Source: Amycolatopsis jiangsuensis
GTDB lineage: Bacteria > Actinomycetota > Actinomycetes > Mycobacteriales > Pseudonocardiaceae
Direction of reading: 5' to 3'
DNA: 64,000 nt
Assembly: GCF_014204865.1 (NCBI RefSeq)
Contig: NZ_JACHMG010000001.1
Location: forward strand, 2,046,001 to 2,110,000
Position 1 is the stretch's first letter; every line of letters starts with the position of its first letter. Shown here in pieces: positions 59,535-64,000 of this stretch. The notes beneath the pieces are model-generated. The model ran no database searches. It had not been told where the DNA came from and was given only the letters and a program-made list of their open reading frames with translations. Position numbers and translations under genes: made by a program.

Positions 59535-60887
59535 TCAGAAGCGGTCGTGCGGGACGGTCCGCTCGCGCAGTTCCTCCCACGTCGGGTTGCGCAGCCATTC
59601 ACGCCACGAGTGGTAAGTCCACAGCTGAGCGTGTTCGTTGATCGGCGCATCGATGATCGCCAGCCCGTCGTCCTTGACGACCTCGGAGGTGCCGAGCCCC
59701 ATCTTCAGCAGTTGCGGGACTTCGCGGCTGCGCAGCCCCTTGGTCTGCAAGGTCGACTGCGCCCAGTTCTCGCCGTCTTCCTGTTCCAGCAACCCGGCCG
59801 GGCCGAAGAAATGGATGTGGGAACTGAGCAGTGCGGCGTTCTCCTCGGGCGAGGCGTTCTTGTCGCGGAAGGAAAACCACCAGATCTCGGTGACACCCGG
59901 CTCGCGGGGGACGCGCAGACTCAGCTGCCCGCCGGCGGTCACCCAGGTCGTAGGGAAAATGTGCGGGTGGCCGGCGACCCGGCTGCCGTGCCGGCCCAGC
60001 CTCGCCTGCGTCTCGTCGTTGTGACGCCAAGCGAAGGGCTCCACACCGGTGCTGACTTCGAGTGCGTCCTGGTCCGGGCCGGAAATCGCGTGACCGTACT
60101 CGCCCACCATCACCACGTTGTGCAGGTCCGTGGGCAAGAAGGGTACCTCTAGGTTCGCGCCGGTCTCGCTCTTCGCGCCACCTTCCATGTAGTTGTCGGG
60201 CGGAGCAGGGATCAGACCCAGCGCGAAGGCGGACATGTGAGTGATCTGCGGGTGGTAATAATCGAAGACGTTGTCGACCGTGAATTTCCAGTTCGTCTTG
60301 ACCGTGAACTTCTGAATGCCCGGGATGACCTCCATGTCGCCGCGCTCGGCGAGCAGGTCGAGGCCGAGCCGGCCCGTGGCGCCCAGGTACTCCGGCAGCG
60401 GCGGGGCCGTCTCGTCGAACGTCGCGAATACGAATCCCCGGTAGCTCTCTAGCTGGGCCACCTTCCGCAGCGGGTATTTCGAGCGGTCCAGCTTGTCCTT
60501 GTAGAACAGTGACGAGCCCGGGACACCAACCAATTCGCCGTCGAGGCCGAAGGTCCAGCCGTGGTAGGTGCACATGAAGTTGCGGACGTTGCCCTCTTCC
60601 GCGCGGCAGACGGCATTGCCCCGGTGGGAGCAGGTGTTGAGAAACGCCTTGATACCGCCGTCCTTCTGCCGGACGACCAGGACGTTGTCGGTCCCCATCG
60701 GCGCTTCGAAGAAGTCGCCCCGCTTGGGGATCTGGCTCTCGTGGCACAGGAACAGCCAGGCCCGGCCGAAGATGTGCTTCATCTCCAGGTTGAAGATCTC
60801 CTGGTCGCTGAAGATGCGCCTGTCGATTTCGCCGCGCTCCAGCGAGACCAGGGAATCGAGCTGGTCCACCACGCTCGTCTCTGCCAT
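59535..60887 (-). CDS. Ring-hydroxylating dioxygenase alpha subunit
   Basis: 450 residues from ATG 60887. Rieske cluster C86-x-H88 (CSHRGNAVC) and C106-x2-H109 (CTYHGW). Catalytic iron site in FTVDNVFDYYHPQITH: D205 as the bridging Asp, H212 and H217 as ligands. It adds O2 to an aromatic ring to give a cis-dihydrodiol. The overall pattern is that of the biphenyl/phenylpropionate/cumate type of enzymes, but the substrate cannot be read. Slightly lower GC than the flanking housekeeping genes (many AAG, GAT, TTC codons). Confidence 0.94.
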   Translation of the reverse strand: MAETSVVDQLDSLVSLERGEIDRRIFSDQEIFNLEMKHIFGRAWLFLCHESQIPKRGDFFEAPMGTDNVLVVRQKDGGIKAFLNTCSHRGNAVCRAEEGNVRNFMCTYHGWTFGLDGELVGVPGSSLFYKDKLDRSKYPLRKVAQLESYRGFVFATFDETAPPLPEYLGATGRLGLDLLAERGDMEVIPGIQKFTVKTNWKFTVDNVFDYYHPQITHMSAFALGLIPAPPDNYMEGGAKSETGANLEVPFLPTDLHNVVMVGEYGHAISGPDQDALEVSTGVEPFAWRHNDETQARLGRHGSRVAGHPHIFPTTWVTAGGQLSLRVPREPGVTEIWWFSFRDKNASPEENAALLSSHIHFFGPAGLLEQEDGENWAQSTLQTKGLRSREVPQLLKMGLGTSEVVKDDGLAIIDAPINEHAQLWTYHSWREWLRNPTWEELRERTVPHDRF

Positions 60888-60899
60888 GTTCGCCGCCTT

Positions 60900-61790
60900 T
60901 CAGTGCGTGTGGCTGCGGTCGTGTCCCCAGAACTGGGCCGCGTCCCAGTTGGTGATAGTCCAGACGTCGTCGTCGATCAGCTTCCCGTCGGTGCCGTACT
61001 CGACGCCGATGCCCGAAGGGGATTTCATGTAGAACGACAGCATTCCGTCGTTGGTGTGCCGGCCCAGGCTCGCGGTCAGTGAGATTTCGCGGGCGCGGAC
61101 CCGGTCGAGGGCACGGCCGACGCCGTCGATGTCGTCGACCTCGAGCATGAAGTGGTCCATGAACGGCTTGGTCCCCTCGGGAGCCGGGCCGAAGGCAAGG
61201 GAGTGGTGACGCGGGTTGACGTGCGTGAAGGTGAGGACCAGTGGCTTGAAGGTGATGAAGTCGCTGACTTTGAACCCCAGGGTGTTCAGGTAGAAGTCGA
61301 TCATCTTGTCTGTGTCCGGCGCCGCGAGCACGATGTGGCCCAGGCCCAGATCCCTGCCGCGGGGATCCTGGGTGACAAAGCGGACACCCGTGGGCGAGAC
61401 GAACGGATCGGCGACGGTCGCGGCGCCGAAGAAGAGCTCCAGCCGGAAGCCCGCCGGATCCTCGAACTGGACGAGCCGGCGGACGCCGCGGACCTCGGCT
61501 AGCCCGGAGTTCTCCTTGACGGCCACCCCGGCCGACTCCAACGCGCGGACCTGGGCCTCGAAGTCCGCCTCGTCGGCGACTTCCCACCCGGCGTAGCTCA
61601 GCTCGTCTTCGCCGGCGCGCACAGCGATGCGGTGATCGCGGGCGTCCATGCGCAGGAACAGCGTATCGACGTTCTCGGCGTCCTGGGCGCGTGTGACCTG
61701 CAGACCCAGGATCTCGGTGGCGAACGTCTGCCACGCGTCGAGGTCCCTGGCACCGACTCCGATGTAGCCGAGAGCACTGACGTAGGACAC
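60900..61790 (-). CDS. Extradiol ring-cleavage dioxygenase (BphC-like, VOC fold)
   Basis: 296 residues from GTG 61790, with GAGGAG 6 nt upstream; the longer start at 61874 adds non-coding-like sequence. Two-domain type I extradiol enzyme: iron ligands H152 (GLGHIVLAAPD), H213 (MDHFMLEVDDID) and E264 (GVEYG), and the active-site His in NPRHHSLAF (~196). It cleaves a catechol next to the hydroxyls. First gene of the operon, 12 bp before the alpha subunit. It resembles 2,3-dihydroxybiphenyl-type dioxygenases. Confidence 0.94.
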   Translation of the reverse strand: MSYVSALGYIGVGARDLDAWQTFATEILGLQVTRAQDAENVDTLFLRMDARDHRIAVRAGEDELSYAGWEVADEADFEAQVRALESAGVAVKENSGLAEVRGVRRLVQFEDPAGFRLELFFGAATVADPFVSPTGVRFVTQDPRGRDLGLGHIVLAAPDTDKMIDFYLNTLGFKVSDFITFKPLVLTFTHVNPRHHSLAFGPAPEGTKPFMDHFMLEVDDIDGVGRALDRVRAREISLTASLGRHTNDGMLSFYMKSPSGIGVEYGTDGKLIDDDVWTITNWDAAQFWGHDRSHTH

Positions 61791-61926
61791 AGTCTTCTCC
61801 TCATCCGGAAGAGTTTTTGGCGTGCACGAGAAAGAGCCGCAAGGAAGGCAGCAACGGACACGACGCTCCGGCACCGCGCTGCGGCCCGTCGCGTGCCGGA
61901 CTCGTGGTCTCGGCGAAACCCCGCAG

Positions 61927-61944
61927 CCGAAGTGTCCACTTCGG
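61927..61944. promoter_or_regulatory. Palindrome CCGAAGTG-TC-CACTTCGG upstream of the aromatic operon
   Basis: Perfect 8-bp arms separated by 2 bp, 137 bp upstream of the extradiol dioxygenase start. An 18-bp palindrome of this type is a good TetR-family operator candidate for the divergent regulator. Confidence 0.6.
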
Positions 61945-61988
61945 ACTTCACGGGGGGCGTGGCTCCTTCCTCGCTGAAGGTGCTTAAC

Positions 61989-62004
61989 TGAGAGTCAACT
62001 CTCA
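61989..62004. promoter_or_regulatory. Palindrome TGAGAGT-CA-ACTCTCA upstream of the tetR gene
   Basis: Perfect 7-bp arms with a 2-bp centre, 57 bp before the regulator start; flanking AACT/AACT words extend the symmetry partly. On the minus strand it contains TTGACT, which could be a -35 element for the operon. It is probably the regulator's own operator. Confidence 0.65.
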
Positions 62005-62060
62005 ACTAGACGACATCGTAAGCTACCCTCACAGATATCCGCAAGAGGGAGGAAGTTCCT

Positions 62061-62675
62061 TTGACAGCCGAGGAGATGGCTTCGCCCGCACCACGCCGTC
62101 GGATGCGAGCGGACGCGCAGCGGAGCATCGAGCAGATCGTGGCCGCGGCCGAGCGCCTCATCGAGCGCGTGGGACCGGGAGTCGCGCTGGAAGAGGTGGC
62201 GAAGGAGGCCGGCGTCGGCCCAGCCACGCTTTACCGCCACTTCCCCAGCCGCATGCACCTGTTCGAGCGGATATACGGCGACCGCACCGCCAGGATCGCC
62301 GAGCGGGCCCACGCGCTCGCCGGAACCGGCGAGCCGTGGGAGACCCTGACGCAGTGGCTCGGCTCGTTCGTGGCGCTGGGCCTGGAATCCCAAGGCGTGC
62401 TCATCCAGCTGATGTCCCAAGGCCTGCAGCAAAGCGACGCCGCGGGCAACGCAGAGCGCGGGCACAAGCTCGTCAGCGAGGCGCTGAACGGGTTGCTCAA
62501 TCGGGCGAAGGAGGCCGCAGCCGTCCGGGAGGACGTCGATGCCGAGGACGTCCTCTCCCTCGTCAGCGGCGTGGTCGTGACCGTAGGGTCCCGGGCTGAC
62601 ACCACCCCCGACGAGCGGCGCGGACAGGCGGACCGGGCCCTTCGGATCGTCTTGCGGGGCATCAGTCGTCCGTAG
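62061..62675 (+). CDS. TetR-family regulator of the aromatic operon
   Basis: 204 residues from TTG 62061, favoured by GGGAGGAAG 7 nt upstream; ATG 62076 has its purine run too close. N-terminal TetR helix-turn-helix: SIEQIVAAAERLIERVGPGVALEEVAKEAGVGPATLYRHFPSRMHLFERI. The C-terminal ligand domain is unremarkable. Divergent from the catabolic operon across 270 bp with two palindromes, so it most likely represses it until an aromatic inducer binds. Confidence 0.92.
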   Translation: MTAEEMASPAPRRRMRADAQRSIEQIVAAAERLIERVGPGVALEEVAKEAGVGPATLYRHFPSRMHLFERIYGDRTARIAERAHALAGTGEPWETLTQWLGSFVALGLESQGVLIQLMSQGLQQSDAAGNAERGHKLVSEALNGLLNRAKEAAAVREDVDAEDVLSLVSGVVVTVGSRADTTPDERRGQADRALRIVLRGISRP

Positions 62676-62732
62676 CCCCGAATTTCGGTCCTGTGTAGAC
62701 ATTCGCGGGCAAGGCACCTAACGTTCGCGACC

Positions 62733-63767
62733 ATGGATTTGGTTGTGGAGCCACGACTTCGCGAGATCATCGATCAGATCACCCCGCGCCTGGCCGACAT
62801 GCCGGCCCCCACCGTCCGTCACCCGCCTGCCGACCCCGTCGCCCGGGACGCGTGGTTCGCCGGGGTCACGCAGGAGCGCGCCCGGCAGCAGGCGCAGATG
62901 AGCGAGGCCATGGGAAGGCCGTCCGCAGGCGCGGACGTCGACGTGAGCGAGGTCCGCATCCCCGTCACCGGCGGATGCGGCTGGGCCGGCTGCGGCGACT
63001 GCTCGGCCGGTGCGATCAACGCAATCGTCTACCGGCCCGCCGGCGTGCGCGCGGCACCGGCGTACATCCACTTCCACGGCGGAGGCTTCTGGGTTGGCGG
63101 CGGGCTCGACGTGTTGCGGGGCAACGCCGCGGTGCACGGCGCACGCGCCCGCGAGCTGGGCGTCGTCGTCATCGACGTCGACTACCGAATGGCTCCGGAC
63201 CACAAGTTCCCGCTCCCGGTCGAGGACTGCTACGCGGCCCTGAACTGGGTGGTGGCTAACACCGAGCGCCTCGGCGTCGACCCGGCCCGCCTGGCGGCGG
63301 GCGGCGGCAGCGCCGGCGGTGCCCTGACCGCGGCGGTGGCCCTGATGAGCCGGGACCGGGGTGGCCCGTCGCTTTCCGCGCAGGTGCTCAACATCCCGGC
63401 GACCGACAGCGGCTGCAACACCCCCTCGATGCACCGCTTCGCCGAGGGCTACGTGATGACCCGGCAGAACGCGTTGGAGATGTGGGACATGTACCTCGCC
63501 TCACCGGCCGACGCCCACAACCCCTACGCCTCCCCCATGCACGCACCCAGCCTCCACGGCCTGCCGCCCACACTGATCGTCCTCGGCGACTACGACGTCT
63601 TGCGGGACGAGGGCAGCACGTACGCCCGGCGCTTGGTCGACGAGGGCGTCACCGTGACGGTGCGGCGCTTGCCCCAGGCCCACGGAGCCGAACTACCCGA
63701 GAACGGACCCAAGACCGAACGCATCATCAACGATTTCCTCAACACCAACCTGCTCCGTTCTTCCTAG
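62733..63767 (+). CDS. Alpha/beta hydrolase (hormone-sensitive-lipase family) with a cysteine cluster
   Basis: 344 residues from ATG 62733. HSL-type esterase: HGGGF oxyanion motif (115-119), nucleophile S193 in AGGGSAGGAL (GDSAG in most members, here GGSAG), Asp in LGDYDVLRDEG and His in LPQAHGAELPE. Residues 80-91 read GGCGWAGCGDCS: C82, C87 and C90 form an unusual cluster before the core. It follows the TetR gene by 57 bp on the same strand and may process an ester precursor or be unrelated. Confidence 0.9.
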   Translation: MDLVVEPRLREIIDQITPRLADMPAPTVRHPPADPVARDAWFAGVTQERARQQAQMSEAMGRPSAGADVDVSEVRIPVTGGCGWAGCGDCSAGAINAIVYRPAGVRAAPAYIHFHGGGFWVGGGLDVLRGNAAVHGARARELGVVVIDVDYRMAPDHKFPLPVEDCYAALNWVVANTERLGVDPARLAAGGGSAGGALTAAVALMSRDRGGPSLSAQVLNIPATDSGCNTPSMHRFAEGYVMTRQNALEMWDMYLASPADAHNPYASPMHAPSLHGLPPTLIVLGDYDVLRDEGSTYARRLVDEGVTVTVRRLPQAHGAELPENGPKTERIINDFLNTNLLRSS

Positions 63768-63871
63768 CGGCACCGCGGACTCCAAAGTGGACGGCGCAGT
63801 CCGCGAGCTCGAAGTAGTGCTCACTACACAGTCGGCGGTAGGGTTGATGAGGACGACCGGAAGGGAGATCG

Positions 63872-64000
63872 ATGCAGATCGGCGACATCACCATCCACCC
63901 CCTCACCGACGGCACCTTCCGCGCGTCGCCCGCCTACTTCGGCGAGCACGTGCGACCGGAAGGCCATGAACACCTGTTCCAGGCCCGCGACGGCATGGCG
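63872..64000 (+). CDS. MBL-fold metallo-hydrolase, N-terminus (runs out of the window)
   Basis: Forty-three residues from ATG 63872, with AAGGGAG upstream. MQIGDITIHPLTDGTFRASP followed by HLFQARDGMA is the usual start of AHL-lactonase-like metallo-beta-lactamase-fold hydrolases. The HxHxDH motif lies beyond the window end, so the call is tentative. Confidence 0.6.
   Translation, partial: MQIGDITIHPLTDGTFRASPAYFGEHVRPEGHEHLFQARDGMA

Noticed and set aside
54409..62675. A complete biphenyl mineralisation cluster
   Set aside because: Lower-pathway genes are missing and the alpha subunit cannot be assigned to biphenyl by eye; only an upper aromatic pathway is claimed.

Overview
This is a chromosomal window of a high-GC actinomycete. 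Coding frames carry G/C at nearly every third position and many genes start with GTG. The window encodes an SsgA-family sporulation protein, an actinobacterial GlgM-type glycogen synthase, an F420-type luciferase-like oxidoreductase and an actinobacterial-consensus LexA box. A Pseudonocardiaceae member such as Amycolatopsis would fit, but this is inference from gene content and not a database match.

Layout. 1-3645: the end of a GH42 beta-galactosidase gene, a secreted sialidase and a GT1 glycosyltransferase. 3652-8774 (minus): an SDR gene, two decayed IS remnants, glgC-glgM, a PrmC-like methyltransferase and a universal stress protein. 8931-14505: an unusual SRPBCC-acyl-CoA ligase fusion, a divergent lysG/lysE-type pair and a benzoate-type CoA ligase. 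14599-16635: an anti-sigma/anti-anti-sigma pair followed by a scar where a membrane-protein gene and a MarR gene are fused through their lost 5' ends. 16655-20352: metH behind a predicted S-adenosylhomocysteine riboswitch. 20425-25442: mixed metabolic genes, a second STAS protein and an SsgA-like protein. 25620-30619 (minus): a sugar ABC operon (ATPase, permease, binding protein, isomerase). 31242-36716: a giant single-chain biotin-dependent acyl-CoA carboxylase. 36800-48803: an enolase-superfamily gene, a PadR regulator with a very long Gly/Phe/His-rich N-terminus, two MFS transporters, a COG0523 GTPase, a ligase/LigD-polymerase operon with an internal 39-bp minisatellite, DUF1015, an LLM oxidoreductase and an OhrR-like regulator. 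48923-51628: DUF5313, a RluA-type pseudouridine synthase, an ArsR-like regulator and alkB under a perfect LexA box.

51609-54395 is an accessory zone: a decayed 37-bp tandem array starting at the 3' end of alkB, an IS256-family element with a 70-bp perfect inverted copy of its right end, and fragments of a luciferase-like monooxygenase gene and an SDR gene. Beyond it (54409-61790, minus) lies an aromatic ring-dihydroxylation and meta-cleavage operon: extradiol dioxygenase, dioxygenase alpha and beta subunits, Rieske ferredoxin, ferredoxin reductase, C-C hydrolase, dihydrodiol dehydrogenase and an MFS transporter. It faces a TetR regulator across a 270-bp region with two palindromes. An esterase gene and the start of an MBL-fold gene close the window.

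The most unusual items are the SRPBCC-ligase fusion, the eukaryote-like carboxylase, the PadR low-complexity domain, the alkB-derived minisatellite with its SOS box, the repeat inside the DNA ligase, the SAH riboswitch and the truncated divergent gene pair. I did not find an unambiguous, wholly new multi-gene system.
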